Below the pieces are notes generated by a model. It saw only the letters and a list, made by a program, of their open reading frames with translations. It ran no database searches and had not been told where the DNA came from. DNA of 64,000 bases from Rhizobiaceae bacterium (GTDB lineage Bacteria; Pseudomonadota; Alphaproteobacteria; Rhizobiales; Rhizobiaceae). This document shows positions 26,901-36,384 of this stretch, piece by piece; the first letter of the stretch is position 1; every line of letters begins with the position of its first letter. Made by a program: the position numbers and the translations under genes. Location: contig JARGOF010000001.1 of NCBI GenBank assembly GCA_029212415.1, positions 310,001-374,000 of the forward strand. Reading direction: 5' to 3'.

Positions 26901-27710
26901 ATGGCGTCGGGTACCATTGTCCTGGTTGGCGCCGGCAATATGGGCGGTGCCATGATGCGTGGATGGGTGAAAAGCGGGATAGATCCGGCTACCATCACCG
27001 TCATCGATCCAGTGCCGTCGCCTGCCATGGCGGAATTCCTGGCGGATAAAGCGATCAGCCACTTTGCCAGCGTTCCTGATGGCCTCAAGGCCGCTGCCGT
27101 CTTCATTGCCGTCAAGCCGCAACTCATGGCACAGGTGTTGCCATCCCTGCTGCCATTGCTGGACGATCAGACTGTTTGCATTTCCATTGCCGCAGGCACA
27201 GGTCTTGCCCAATTGTCGACCTTGCTGGGTCACGGCGCCATCGTGCGCGCCATGCCAAACACGCCGGCGATGGTCGGGCGCGGCATCTCCGCGGCAATTG
27301 CCAATGACAAGGTGAGCGAAGAACAGCGTCAATATGCCCATTCCCTGCTGGCTGTCAGCGGTCCGGTGGAGTGGGTTGACAGCGAGCACCTCATTGATGC
27401 GGTCACCGCAGTCTCCGGAAGTGGTCCGGCCTATGTTTTCTATCTGGTGGAATGTATGGCCGAAGCTGGCCGAAAAGCCGGGTTGGACCGCGATCTGGCC
27501 ATGCGCCTTGCCCGCGCCACGGTCAGCGGTGCCGGTGAGTTGCTGTTTCAATCGACCGATGATGCGCAAACCCTGCGCAAGAATGTCACGTCTCCGGGTG
27601 GAACGACTGCAGCAGCGCTGGATGTTCTGATGCGTGACGATGCCATGCAGGGCATTTTTGACGAAGCTATAGCAGCGGCAAAAAGACGTTCGATCGAGCT
27701 GGCAGGTTAG
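26901..27710 (+). CDS. proC: Pyrroline-5-carboxylate reductase
   Basis: Last step of proline synthesis, reducing pyrroline-5-carboxylate with NAD(P)H. A 269-aa protein with an N-terminal Rossmann motif [12 protein letters not shown], the [12 protein letters not shown] stretch and the C-terminal signature [10 protein letters not shown]...[16 protein letters not shown] ribosome binding site. csaA follows by 8 bases. Confidence 0.97.
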   Translation: MASGTIVLVGAGNMGGAMMRGWVKSGIDPATITVIDPVPSPAMAEFLADKAISHFASVPDGLKAAAVFIAVKPQLMAQVLPSLLPLLDDQTVCISIAAGTGLAQLSTLLGHGAIVRAMPNTPAMVGRGISAAIANDKVSEEQRQYAHSLLAVSGPVEWVDSEHLIDAVTAVSGSGPAYVFYLVECMAEAGRKAGLDRDLAMRLARATVSGAGELLFQSTDDAQTLRKNVTSPGGTTAAALDVLMRDDAMQGIFDEAIAAAKRRSIELAG

Positions 27711-27718
27711 AGGACGTC

Positions 27719-28060
27719 ATGGCTGAGGAGATAACGTGGGCCGACTTTGAAAAGGTCGAAATACGGGTTGGAACGATTGTCGCGGCTGAACCCTTTCCAG
27801 AGGCGCGCAAGCCGGCGATAAAACTGCAGGTCGATTTTGGTCCCGAGATCGGTGTGCGCAAATCCTCTGCACAGATCACCAGACATTATACGCCCGATCG
27901 TCTCGTGGGCAGGCAGGTCATGGCGGTGGTCAATTTCCCGCCACGGCAGATCGGTCCGATGATGTCGGACGTTCTGGTGCTGGGTTTTCCGGACGAGGAT
28001 GGCGAGGTGGTTCTGGCGGCAATTGACAAGCAGGTCCCGGACGGCGGGCGTCTATTTTAG
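27719..28060 (+). CDS. csaA: tRNA-binding domain protein CsaA
   Basis: A 113-aa stand-alone EMAPII/OB-fold tRNA-binding protein of the CsaA family, proposed as an export-related chaperone and tRNA-binding protein. Landmarks are [12 protein letters not shown], the [13 protein letters not shown] stretch and [20 protein letters not shown]. Its last 9 bases overlap the end of the convergent histidine kinase gene. Confidence 0.93.
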   Translation: MAEEITWADFEKVEIRVGTIVAAEPFPEARKPAIKLQVDFGPEIGVRKSSAQITRHYTPDRLVGRQVMAVVNFPPRQIGPMMSDVLVLGFPDEDGEVVLAAIDKQVPDGGRLF

Positions 28061-29458
28061 CGCCTGATCCGAAGCGTCTGCCGGTATGCGGATGATCGCC
28101 TGCAGGCCGCCCATGGGGCTGTCTGCCAAAGTAACATCACCACCATGGCTGCGGGCAATATCCCTTGCAATGGCAAGGCCAAGGCCAGTGCCGGTCTCAT
28201 CCTGATTGCGTGCTTCATCGAGCCGGAAAAACGGTTTGAAGACATCTTCGCGCAAATGTTGCGGAATGCCCGAGCCATCGTCATCAATGACGATCGTCAA
28301 CCAGCCGCTTTTGATTGTCGCCCGCAGGTTGATATTCTGGGCGTGCCTTGAAGCATTGGTTGTCAGGTTCGTCACCAGTCTGGCAAACGCAGTCGGCCTG
28401 ACCTTGACGCAGGCAGGTCCGCTGATGGTCGTGACGAGGTTGCGATCACGCAATCTGGCATCCTCTTTCAATTTGTTGAAAAGAGCGTCCAGGTCGAGTT
28501 CTCCGACATCCTCCTGGGCTTCGCCACGGGCGAAGGAAAGATAGCCTTCGAGCATCGTTTGCATATCGTTTATATCTTCATCGAGATGCGCCGTTTCGGT
28601 TTCATTGCCGACCAGTGCCAATTGCAGCCTGAAGCGGGTCAGGATGGTGCGCAGGTCATGGCTGACACCTGTCAGCATGGCTGTACGCTGTTCAATCTGG
28701 CGCTCGATCCTCTCGCGCATTCGAATAAATGCATGGCCGGCACGCCGGATTTCGTCGGCGCCGCGCGGACTGAAGCCCTCCGGTGATTTCTGTCCCCTGC
28801 CAAAGCTCTCTGCGGCACGGGCAAGACTGAGAATAGGGCGGATCTGCCCGCGTAGAAACAGGATGGCAATGCTGAGCAGGACAAGAGACGTTCCGAGCAT
28901 CCACAAAAGGAATATATGGGTGTTCGATGCATAGGCCTGGCTGCGCAGGGCAAACACGCGCAAGACCTTGTCGTCCAGCAGAATACGGATTTCGACAAGA
29001 TTGGAATCGCCCACGGTGTCGATCCAGAAGGGACGTTTTATCTGGCGGGTGATTTCTTCGCTCAGGATCGAATCAAGAATTGAAAAAAATGGCTTGGAAC
29101 GCGGTGGCGGCAATGTTCCGTCCGGTTCGATGGCAATATTGAGTTCCAGCCGTTCCCTGGCAATACGGCTGATCTCATCATAGGTTTCGGATTGCGGGTA
29201 TGTGTCGATGACATCGATGATCGCGGCAATATCGCGCGTCACGGCCGTTGAAAGGCGCTGCGTGACAGTTTGCCAATGGCGTTCCATGAAAACAAAGGCG
29301 ACCACCGACTGCAGGATGACCATTGGCAGGATGATGATGAGCAGCGTACGACCATAAAGTCCGGTCGGAATACGCCGGGTAAACCAGCGCGTCAGCCGCC
29401 GAACACCCTTGGGTGGATAGCGTTCATACTCACGCCGAATTGATTCCATGGTCGCCAT
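28052..29458 (-). CDS. EnvZ-like sensor histidine kinase
   Basis: A 468-aa membrane kinase. Two transmembrane helices (about 37-58 and 181-202) flank a periplasmic sensor region of about 120 residues, followed by HAMP (about 203-255), a dimerisation domain with phospho-acceptor His267 in GVSHDLRT, and an HATPase with DDDGSGIP and GTGLGLAIA. Its probable partner is the OmpR-type regulator at 32408-33106. In related genomes, as I recall, the two are adjacent; here about 2.9 kb with a glycosyltransferase lies between them. Confidence 0.93.
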   Translation of the reverse strand: MATMESIRREYERYPPKGVRRLTRWFTRRIPTGLYGRTLLIIILPMVILQSVVAFVFMERHWQTVTQRLSTAVTRDIAAIIDVIDTYPQSETYDEISRIARERLELNIAIEPDGTLPPPRSKPFFSILDSILSEEITRQIKRPFWIDTVGDSNLVEIRILLDDKVLRVFALRSQAYASNTHIFLLWMLGTSLVLLSIAILFLRGQIRPILSLARAAESFGRGQKSPEGFSPRGADEIRRAGHAFIRMRERIERQIEQRTAMLTGVSHDLRTILTRFRLQLALVGNETETAHLDEDINDMQTMLEGYLSFARGEAQEDVGELDLDALFNKLKEDARLRDRNLVTTISGPACVKVRPTAFARLVTNLTTNASRHAQNINLRATIKSGWLTIVIDDDGSGIPQHLREDVFKPFFRLDEARNQDETGTGLGLAIARDIARSHGGDVTLADSPMGGLQAIIRIPADASDQALK

Positions 29459-29553
29459 TGGTCGTTTCCGATCGCGTTCTGTCGATAATCAATATTAGAC
29501 CATGCCGTTCAGTGAGGGAAACAATGACATTGTCAAATTTCCAAGCATTGGTC

Positions 29554-29688
29554 TCAATTCCCTGCCTTCAGTCCTTGCCTTGGGTCCTTGTCGGGGGCCA
29601 GCAGTATCGATTTTGACCTGATGAACAGGCGGTTGAGCCCGGACAACGACAGACGCAGTCCCGTATATATCCATTTTAAGGCTCTCAA
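29554..29688 (-). CDS. Possible small basic amphipathic protein (44 aa)
   Basis: TTG-started frame of 44 codons with a near-perfect AAAGGAG site 8 bases upstream. It encodes an amphipathic, basic segment (ALKWIYTGLRLSLSGLNRLF, then IRSKSILLA) and a charged tail. It starts 56 bases after the glycosyltransferase gene and is followed by the kinase gene. It may be a small membrane-associated protein or the start of a decayed larger gene, such as another glycosyltransferase. I do not recognise it. Confidence 0.35.
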   Translation of the reverse strand: MRALKWIYTGLRLSLSGLNRLFIRSKSILLAPDKDPRQGLKAGN

Positions 29689-29744
29689 TCCGGTTGCTCC
29701 TTTGCGGCCTCACTATCCGGCATCTCCATAAGCGGGAATCCGCC

Positions 29745-31943
29745 TCATTGGGCATAGGAAAAATCGGGAAGCTCAAATGACAGGTTGGGAGAATAATAGG
29801 GGTCGTCCATCAGTGTGCTTGCCCAGCGTTTCTGCATGTAGGCCGCTTCGTTCATGAAGCGCTTGAGTTTCTCAGGGGTATCTTCTCTACCTCGAGACGC
29901 ACTTTCCAGGTGATACAATTCTGCGAAGGGTGTCCAAACATTGCTGAAGCCTGCCTCCTGAACGCGCAGGCAGAAATCAATATCATTGAAAGCAACCGTC
30001 AGGTCTTGCTCATTCAACCCGCCGACCTCCTGGTAGATGCTCTTTGTGACCATCAGGCAGGCACCTGTCACGGCTGAATAGTTGTTGTGCACCGTGGCTC
30101 TGCCAAAATAGCCTGGGTCTCCGCGTGCCAGCCCCAGGTGACAATGGTTTGCGACACCGCCTGTACCAAGAATAACGCCGGCGTGTTGCACGGTATCGTC
30201 TGGATAGTAGAGTTTGGCGCCCACACATCCAATATCGTCCTGTATGGCCCACGATACCATCTCGGTCATCCAGTCGGGCGAGATGACCTCAATATCGTCG
30301 TTGACGAGAGCCAGGATCGAACCGCGTGCCTGAGAAACTGCGAAGTTGTTGATCGCCGAATAATTGAAAGCCTTTGGGTAATTCAGCACGTGGACATTCG
30401 GTTTTTTCTCGATTTCCTCAAAAAAGCCAATGGTCTCATCTTTGACCGATCCGTTGTCGACGATCAGAATTTCATAATTTTGATAGGTTGTCTTTTCCAG
30501 TATCGATTGAATGCAGGACCTCAGTAACCTCAGATTGTCTTTGGTCGGAATGATCACTGAAACGAGTGGCTGTTTTTCGGGGATCGCGAATTTCAGCCTG
30601 TAAAAACCCGTTTCGGCAACCCCGCAAACGGTTGCATGCAACCCGGTTCTTGCGACGTGGCTTTCCAGTGCCCTTTTGCCAGCATCCCATGCGTAGCTCT
30701 TCGCCGAGCCTGAAGCTGCCGTGGAACCATCAATGGCGCGCCAGTGGTATAGGATTTTTGGTATATGGCGAATATCAGCAGGATTGACGCGTTCAAAAAT
30801 GCGCAGGTTCAGATCATAATCCTGACTGCCTTCAAACCCCTGGCGCCAGCCACCCACAGCCCTGATATTGGCCGTCCGGTGAACGCTCAGATGATTCAGG
30901 TAGTTCTGCGAGCGAAAAAGCTCGCGTGAGAAATCGGGTTTGAAGTGGGGGGCATAGCGTTTTTCCTGTTTATCCAGTTTGTCTTCATCACTGTAGACAA
31001 TTTGTGCATTTGGATGGCGGTCAATCTCAAGAACGACTTCAGCAAGGGCATTTTCTCGCAGGATATCGTCATGATCGAGCGATGCGACAAAAGGGCCTTC
31101 AGCCAGTTCCAAAGCGGAGTTTGACGCCAGGGATATGCCACCATTTTGTGACCTGAAGGTCACTTTTATGCGCGGATCGCGGGTTTGCCACCCTTGAAGG
31201 CTTTGCCTTATCTCAGGATCTGTTGAGCAATCATCGGCGATGCACAACTCCCAATTCTCGTAGATCTGATCAAGGACCGAGCCAATGGCTTTATCGAGCA
31301 GTTCGACAGGCGTGTTGTATACCGGCATGACAATGCTGATGAGCGGTTTGTTGCCAACCTGCGAGATCTCTGATTGCAGCGTGGCTTTGTCGTGTTCCGG
31401 CAAATAATCATATTTTTCGATCCATGTTTCATAGTCTGTTTGGCTGGCACCATTGGCTGGGGATTTGACATTGATGAAATGTGGATTGCGCAGATAGTAT
31501 ACATAGTTGCGGAAATTGCGCCGCAAACGGGCCTGGTCGATAAAGATCAACCTCAAAGCATGGATCGTAATGAACAGCAGCGTTTCAACCGGGCTGCGTC
31601 TGTAGAAGGAGAGATTTTCAACTTCAACGCGGCCGGGCCGCCGGGACACGGAAAGAGCAAAACACACGGAATCTATCTCATTGTGCAAATAGAAGCTTGC
31701 CGTGAACAGGTCGCTATTCCCCTTTTGTCGCAGTGTGACCGAATAGCTTTCGGCAAAGCCTGCGTCGCATGCAAGAAACATTTTTACCCTGGAGATGTCA
31801 CGACCAGTCAGGGTTACCGTGCATTCGTACCACCCCCGGGGCAGGGGCGTTTTCAACAGCATGGTGTTTGGGGCGCCATCAGGGCTCTGAAAACTTTCAG
31901 TGTTGATAGCTCTTTTGGTGCCAAATAGCTCTGTTATGCGCAC
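29745..31943 (-). CDS. Double-domain family 2 glycosyltransferase
   Basis: A 732-aa protein with an N-terminal region of about 200 residues of unclear fold, then two GT2 (GT-A) domains. The first begins at SIVMPVYNTPVELLDKAIGS with DxD-like SLDHDD; the second begins at SVIIPTKDNLRLLRSCIQS with LVNDDIEV. Proteins of this layout build O-antigen, capsule or other surface polysaccharides. No membrane helices are seen. The start is GTG without a clear ribosome binding site. Sampled lines in this gene are about 37-47% G+C, against about 50-65% in the flanking kinase and regulator genes, suggesting acquisition. Confidence 0.9.
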   Translation of the reverse strand: MRITELFGTKRAINTESFQSPDGAPNTMLLKTPLPRGWYECTVTLTGRDISRVKMFLACDAGFAESYSVTLRQKGNSDLFTASFYLHNEIDSVCFALSVSRRPGRVEVENLSFYRRSPVETLLFITIHALRLIFIDQARLRRNFRNYVYYLRNPHFINVKSPANGASQTDYETWIEKYDYLPEHDKATLQSEISQVGNKPLISIVMPVYNTPVELLDKAIGSVLDQIYENWELCIADDCSTDPEIRQSLQGWQTRDPRIKVTFRSQNGGISLASNSALELAEGPFVASLDHDDILRENALAEVVLEIDRHPNAQIVYSDEDKLDKQEKRYAPHFKPDFSRELFRSQNYLNHLSVHRTANIRAVGGWRQGFEGSQDYDLNLRIFERVNPADIRHIPKILYHWRAIDGSTAASGSAKSYAWDAGKRALESHVARTGLHATVCGVAETGFYRLKFAIPEKQPLVSVIIPTKDNLRLLRSCIQSILEKTTYQNYEILIVDNGSVKDETIGFFEEIEKKPNVHVLNYPKAFNYSAINNFAVSQARGSILALVNDDIEVISPDWMTEMVSWAIQDDIGCVGAKLYYPDDTVQHAGVILGTGGVANHCHLGLARGDPGYFGRATVHNNYSAVTGACLMVTKSIYQEVGGLNEQDLTVAFNDIDFCLRVQEAGFSNVWTPFAELYHLESASRGREDTPEKLKRFMNEAAYMQKRWASTLMDDPYYSPNLSFELPDFSYAQ

Positions 31944-32407
31944 GGGTAAAACTGCCAGAAATTTTTTGCGGGGCCGGTCAGAGTTCAGCGTCTACCGTGT
32001 CAGGTTCATCACGGTATAGGCGGATCGGCGTCGGATAGAGAGAAAAATATTTCAGTTGGCCATTGGCCTTTGATGGGGCAAGCACAGATGCACTGAGCCT
32101 TTACGGACGGAAACAACAACCGTTATCTGCCAACCCGGTGAACGTATGTCAATCGCAGGAACGGTGTAAACCCGCCACACCTTCCAGCGCCGGGCGTTTT
32201 GACTTTTTAGATTGTCTATCTATTCGTGGCCCCGTTCTCGCCGGTATATGGGGAAGAATTCCCTCTTCCAGGAACAGCGCGTGCTTCAACCGAAAGACCA
32301 AGTGAACCTGTGTGAGCAGCGAGGTCACGCATGGAGGCCAGCGCCGGCAAGGCAAATATGCATTCGCGATGAAAAATGGCGGTTACTGAAAAAATAGCGA
32401 AAATAGC
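31944..32407. other. Gene-poor stretch between glycosyltransferase and response regulator
   Basis: 464 bases. It holds a GTG-started 35-codon minus-strand frame (31978-32085) that ends 34 bases before the glycosyltransferase start and has AAAGG 12 bases upstream. Its product reads as plausible protein (KYFSLYPTPIRLYRDEPDT) but I do not recognise it. Other frames here are short and could be remnants of a decayed gene. Confidence 0.3.
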
Positions 32408-33106
32408 CTATTCGACGCTGAGGCGGTATCCAATTCCCCTGACGGTCTGAAGCCACATGGGATTTGCCGGGTCGTCCTCGATTTTTCTGCGCAGGCGGTT
32501 GATCTGGACGTCAATCGTGCGTTCACCGATGTCGATGCCGTCGCCGACCAGTTCATGGCGGGGGATCGTATCGCCGGGGCGTTGTGCAAATTGCACCATG
32601 ATTTCCTGTTCGCGATCCGTCAGGCGAACGATTTCCATGCCTTTTTTCAACTCGCGCCGGGCCAGGCCGAACGTATAGGGACCGAAGACGATCTGCTCGA
32701 TTTTCGGAATTTCCGGCGGGCCGCCGCGTTTGAGGATGTTGTTGATTCTCAAAACGAGTTCGCGTGGGTCGAAGGGTTTGGCGAGATAATCATCAGCGCC
32801 CGCCTCAAGCCCTTCCAGTCGACTGCCGATCTCGGCAAGGGCCGTCAACATCAGGACGGGAATATTGCGGATCTCGCGCAATGATTTTGTCAGGGCAACA
32901 CCGGTTTCGCCTGGCATCATGACATCGATGATCAGCAGATCGAATTCGAGCCCCTTGAGCTTGCGCCGGGCTTCGGAAGCGTCAGCTGCGCTGGTCACGC
33001 GAAAACCCTGCTCGGTCAGATAGCGGTTCAGCAGATCACGAATACGCGTATCGTCATCAACAACAAGCAAATGCGCAGCATTGTCGGATAACACTTCTGC
33101 GGGCAT
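32408..33106 (-). CDS. OmpR-family response regulator
   Basis: A 232-aa two-domain regulator. The receiver domain (about 10-125) has the acidic pair VVDDD, phospho-acceptor Asp61 in LLIIDVMMPG and the conserved Lys in YLAKPFDP. A C-terminal winged helix (about 140-230) ends in NPMWLQTVRGIGYRLSVE. ATG 33106 has AAGGAGG. It follows the MarR gene by 45 bases and is probably co-transcribed with it. The likely kinase partner lies further downstream, beyond the glycosyltransferase. Confidence 0.94.
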   Translation of the reverse strand: MPAEVLSDNAAHLLVVDDDTRIRDLLNRYLTEQGFRVTSAADASEARRKLKGLEFDLLIIDVMMPGETGVALTKSLREIRNIPVLMLTALAEIGSRLEGLEAGADDYLAKPFDPRELVLRINNILKRGGPPEIPKIEQIVFGPYTFGLARRELKKGMEIVRLTDREQEIMVQFAQRPGDTIPRHELVGDGIDIGERTIDVQINRLRRKIEDDPANPMWLQTVRGIGYRLSVE

Positions 33107-33151
33107 GCATCCTCCTTGTAATCTGAGCTCAGCCTTATCCAAGCTCAATAC

Positions 33152-33634
33152 CTATTGCGGATCAACCATTGCACGAAGGAACTTACCAATCAGTTTCTGC
33201 TCCTCCGGGGCGAAACCACTTAGTGCTTTGGTTATGCGGCGAGACTGTGGCCTTGCCAGTTCCAGCGCCAGTTCTCTACCCTTGCGTGTGGGATAAAGTC
33301 GCCTTTGCCTGCGATCCCTGACGCCCTCAACCTGATTTATGAAACCGGAATCAATCAGTTGCTTGAGCACCCGGGCAAGGCTTTGTTTGGTGATTTTCAA
33401 AGTGTCCAGCAGATCCGCAACGGTCATGCCGGGACGCCGGTTTACAAAGTGAACCACACGATGGTGGGCGCGACCGAAACCTGATTTGGAAAGGATCGCA
33501 TCGGGGTCGGAGGTGAAATCCCGATAGGCGAAAAACAATTGTTCAATGATGTCGAAATCAATGTCGTCAATCTCCGCCATAGGACCCGTAATGGTATCTG
33601 CATCGGGTGACTTTTGTGCCCGTTCGGACGGCAT
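33152..33634 (-). CDS. MarR-family transcriptional regulator
   Basis: A 160-aa winged-helix protein: KSGFGRAHHRVVHFVNRRPGMTVADLL, recognition helix near ITKQSLARVLKQLIDSGF, wing with VRDRRQRRLYPT. ATG 33634 has AAAGGA 10 bases upstream. A perfect 9-bp palindrome (33652-33676) immediately upstream is its likely operator. It diverges from the branched-chain aminotransferase gene and precedes the OmpR-type regulator gene on the same strand. Confidence 0.93.
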   Translation of the reverse strand: MPSERAQKSPDADTITGPMAEIDDIDFDIIEQLFFAYRDFTSDPDAILSKSGFGRAHHRVVHFVNRRPGMTVADLLDTLKITKQSLARVLKQLIDSGFINQVEGVRDRRQRRLYPTRKGRELALELARPQSRRITKALSGFAPEEQKLIGKFLRAMVDPQ

Positions 33635-33651
33635 GACGGTATTTCCTTTCG

Positions 33652-33676
33652 AATATGTCAGCTTTGTTGACATATT
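33652..33676. promoter_or_regulatory. Perfect palindrome, probable MarR operator
   Basis: AATATGTCA and TGACATATT, a perfect 9-bp inverted repeat with a 7-base spacer, starting 17 bases before the MarR start codon. This is the usual place and form of a MarR autoregulatory site. It is about 175 bases from the divergent ilvE start, so effects on ilvE are possible but less certain. Confidence 0.65.
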
Positions 33677-33849
33677 TTCATGCTATTGATAGCCTTATTA
33701 TGCGTCAAGGAGGGAAAAACCCCTAATGGGCTTGGTGTTGGTGTTTTGGCAGAGTGAGAGACCTGTCTTGCAACAACCTGTTTTATTGGGCGTTTCATAT
33801 CATACGCATGACAATTTTTGCATGAGCGAATTAGCGCTGGAGGTACACC

Positions 33850-34740
33850 ATGGCTGCGCAGCCTTTTGATCAGCTCGAAGGCCATATCTGGTATAATGGC
33901 GCATTTGTTCCCTGGAAGGATGCAAAGCTGCATGTCCTTTCCCACGGGCTGCATTACGCCAGTGCAGTGTTTGAAGGTGAACGGGCCTATGGCGGCGAAA
34001 TCTTCAAGCTGAGAGAGCATACGGAGCGGCTGCATTATTCGGCTGAATTGCTGGGTTTCGAGATTCCCTACAGCGTTCAGGCCATTGATGATGCGAGCAA
34101 TGAGCTGCTGAAAATGCAGGGTTTTGAAGATGCCTATGTGCGTCCGATTGCCTGGCGCGGCAGCGAAATGATGGGCGTTTCGGCGCAACATAACCGCATC
34201 AATCTGGCCATCGCGATCTGGCAGTGGCCTTCCTATTTCAAGCCCGAGGAACGGTTGAAAGGCATTCGTCTGGATATCGCAAAATACCGGCGTCCCGATC
34301 CGGCAACGATACCGTGCAAATCGAAAGCCGCCGGCCTCTACATGATCTGTACATTGTCCAAACATGCGGCCGAGGACAAGGGTTACGCAGACGCCATGAT
34401 GCTCGACTGGCGTGGCCAGGTGGCAGAGGCGACGGGTGCGAATGTGTTCTTCATCAAGGACGGTGTCATTCATACGCCGACACCTGATTGTTTTCTCGAC
34501 GGCATCACCCGGCGCACCGTTATCGATCTGGCCAAAAAACGCGGTTATCAGGTTGTTGAACGGGTCATCATGCCTGAAGAAATGACCGATTTTGAAGAGT
34601 GTTTTCTGACCGGGACAGCGGCCGAAGTCACACCCGTGTCGGAAATCGGGCCCTATCGTTTTGCGGTTGGCGAGATCACCAGCAATTTGATGAGTGACTA
34701 TATGCAGGCGGTTCAGCCGGCAAAGCACGCTGCGGAATAG
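33850..34740 (+). CDS. ilvE: Branched-chain amino acid aminotransferase
   Basis: PLP-dependent fold-type IV transaminase of Leu, Ile and Val metabolism. A 296-aa protein with WYNGAFVPWKDAKLHVLSHGLHY near the start, the PLP-lysine in PCKSKAAGLYM and the phosphate-binding end FLTGTAAEVTPV. GGAGG site before the ATG. The hydrolase gene that follows starts 92 bases later on the same strand. Confidence 0.94.
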   Translation: MAAQPFDQLEGHIWYNGAFVPWKDAKLHVLSHGLHYASAVFEGERAYGGEIFKLREHTERLHYSAELLGFEIPYSVQAIDDASNELLKMQGFEDAYVRPIAWRGSEMMGVSAQHNRINLAIAIWQWPSYFKPEERLKGIRLDIAKYRRPDPATIPCKSKAAGLYMICTLSKHAAEDKGYADAMMLDWRGQVAEATGANVFFIKDGVIHTPTPDCFLDGITRRTVIDLAKKRGYQVVERVIMPEEMTDFEECFLTGTAAEVTPVSEIGPYRFAVGEITSNLMSDYMQAVQPAKHAAE

Positions 34741-34832
34741 CCGTTGCGGCAGTTCGGCGGATGGGGGCCTTTGTGTTTCCCGGTTTGAACGGAAAACCAA
34801 TTGTTTCAAGGCGGGAAGAACGGGAAAGCACC

Positions 34833-35480
34833 ATGGGTCAGTTACAGGCTGGAATTGTTCCGGTAACCGCATTCCAACAAAATTGCACGTTGCTTTTTGA
34901 TCAGGAAACAAAACAGGGCGTTGTCGTGGATCCGGGTGGCGACATTGCAGCCATCCAGGACGTCATCACAAAGAACAACCTTGAAATCAAGGCCATCTGG
35001 TTGACCCACGGGCATATTGATCATGCCGGCGGCGCCATGGATTTGAAGGACGCATTGGGCATTCCGATTGTCGGACCGCACAAGGATGACAAATTTCTGC
35101 TCGATGGTCTTGAGGATCAGGCAAAAATGTTTGGCCTGCAGGATGCAGTGCGCAATGTCACACCGGACCAATGGCTCTCGGAAGGCGATGTTGTCTCCTT
35201 CGGCAACCATGACTTTGAGGTGTTTCATTGCCCGGGGCATGCTCCAGGGCATGTCATCTTCTACAGCCGAGAAGCGGGATTTGCCCATGTGGGTGACGTG
35301 TTGTTTCACGGCTCGATCGGAAGGACTGATTTGCCCGGGGGCAACCATGCGCAGCTTCTGGCATCGATTCGCGACAAGGTTCTGCCGCTGGGCGATGATG
35401 TCGGCTTCATTTGCGGACATGGCCCGGGAGGACGGATTGGTGAAGAGCGTCTCACCAACCCGTTTCTTCAAGAGGAATAG
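34833..35480 (+). CDS. Metallo-beta-lactamase-fold hydrolase (YcbL/glyoxalase II-like)
   Basis: A 215-aa MBL-fold protein. Metal ligands are visible: THGHIDHAGG, then CPGHAPGHV, GDVLFHGSIGRTD and FICGHGPG. This is the short YcbL type related to glyoxalase II, which hydrolyses thioesters such as S-lactoylglutathione; the in vivo substrate is not known. ATG 34833 was preferred (GGGAAAG upstream, family start) over a frame opening 24 codons earlier. Confidence 0.9.
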   Translation: MGQLQAGIVPVTAFQQNCTLLFDQETKQGVVVDPGGDIAAIQDVITKNNLEIKAIWLTHGHIDHAGGAMDLKDALGIPIVGPHKDDKFLLDGLEDQAKMFGLQDAVRNVTPDQWLSEGDVVSFGNHDFEVFHCPGHAPGHVIFYSREAGFAHVGDVLFHGSIGRTDLPGGNHAQLLASIRDKVLPLGDDVGFICGHGPGGRIGEERLTNPFLQEE

Positions 35481-35499
35481 TCGTTCCCCGTTGGCCCGC

Positions 35500-36039
35500 T
35501 CAGCGGGCTACGCAAAAATGATCTTTGCCGTCATAGCCGCGATAGGTGCCCGTTGCCGCTTTGAATGAACGGTACTTCTGCGCGCAATAGCGGTACCAAT
35601 TATCACTCCATGGCTCGAGATCGCCGCCCTGTGCGTAGGCGGGAGCGGGGGCCGGCGGATAATAGTTGGGCACTGCATTGGGCGCATAGCTGCGACGAGG
35701 TGCGCTATTGTATGATGGTTCATTCAACAGGGCGCCGCCGATGACTGCGCCTGCTGCCAGGCCCAGAATTCCGAGCAGCAGAGCATCGTCATTGTTGTTG
35801 CTGCGCGCGGCGGGGTAATGTCTGCGACCGGGTTTGGGGCCATGTCTGGGACCAGAGTGCCGGTCATTGCGAGCGGAGCGCTCGTGGCGCTGACGACCCT
35901 GCTCGAAGCCACCATGGGATCGTGCATTATTGCCGTATTGGCGATTGCCCCAGTCCTTCGATTGGGCCTGTGACAGCGGCACAAGTGTGGATGCGGTGAT
36001 GGCCAATGTGATGATGACTGACTTGACTGCTTTGCCCAT
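35500..36039 (-). CDS. BA14K family protein
   Basis: A 179-aa exported protein. A Sec signal peptide (to about residue 26) is followed by an Arg/His/Asn/Gly-rich region, a hydrophobic Gly/Ala helix (LLLGILGLAAGAVIGGALL) and a Pro/Tyr-rich linker. It ends in the BA14K motif, here WYRYCAQKYRSFKAATGTY then GYDGKDHFC. BA14K proteins are a family mostly of Hyphomicrobiales, first known as a lectin-like Brucella antigen. Function in the envelope is unclear. Confidence 0.88.
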   Translation of the reverse strand: MGKAVKSVIITLAITASTLVPLSQAQSKDWGNRQYGNNARSHGGFEQGRQRHERSARNDRHSGPRHGPKPGRRHYPAARSNNNDDALLLGILGLAAGAVIGGALLNEPSYNSAPRRSYAPNAVPNYYPPAPAPAYAQGGDLEPWSDNWYRYCAQKYRSFKAATGTYRGYDGKDHFCVAR

Positions 36040-36384
36040 GGTGATTGTCCTCTTGAAAGCGATTGTTCCGGAGCCTTGTGGCCCGCGTTGACATGAACAT
36101 TAGAAGACCTTGCCTGAACGCAACCTGAACGGAATTGGCGCAGCGTGTTCAGTCATGGTGCGGATCGCATTTACAAAGAAGAATACTTTTTGAGGGTGAT
36201 CCGCATTCGTTGCTGTGTGTTGAGCGCCTGTAACCACAAACAGGCGCTGAACTTCTGTGCCAGTTGAAATTTGTTCGCCGAGAAAAAGCAAAACCTCAGC
36301 CCCTTCTTGCTCACATTGGCGTCAAACCGCTTCAGCCCAAACGACTGGCTGGGACATTGGACAGGTGATGTGTGTTGCTGGCGG
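36040..36384. other. Intergenic stretch between LysR and BA14K genes
   Basis: 345 bases; both flanking genes are on the minus strand, so it holds the BA14K promoter. I see no convincing gene, repeat or terminator. Confidence 0.4.

Noticed and set aside
29745-31943. Mobile element carrying the glycosyltransferase
   Set aside because: No transposase or integrase gene, terminal inverted repeat or target duplication is visible at either edge; only composition hints at transfer.
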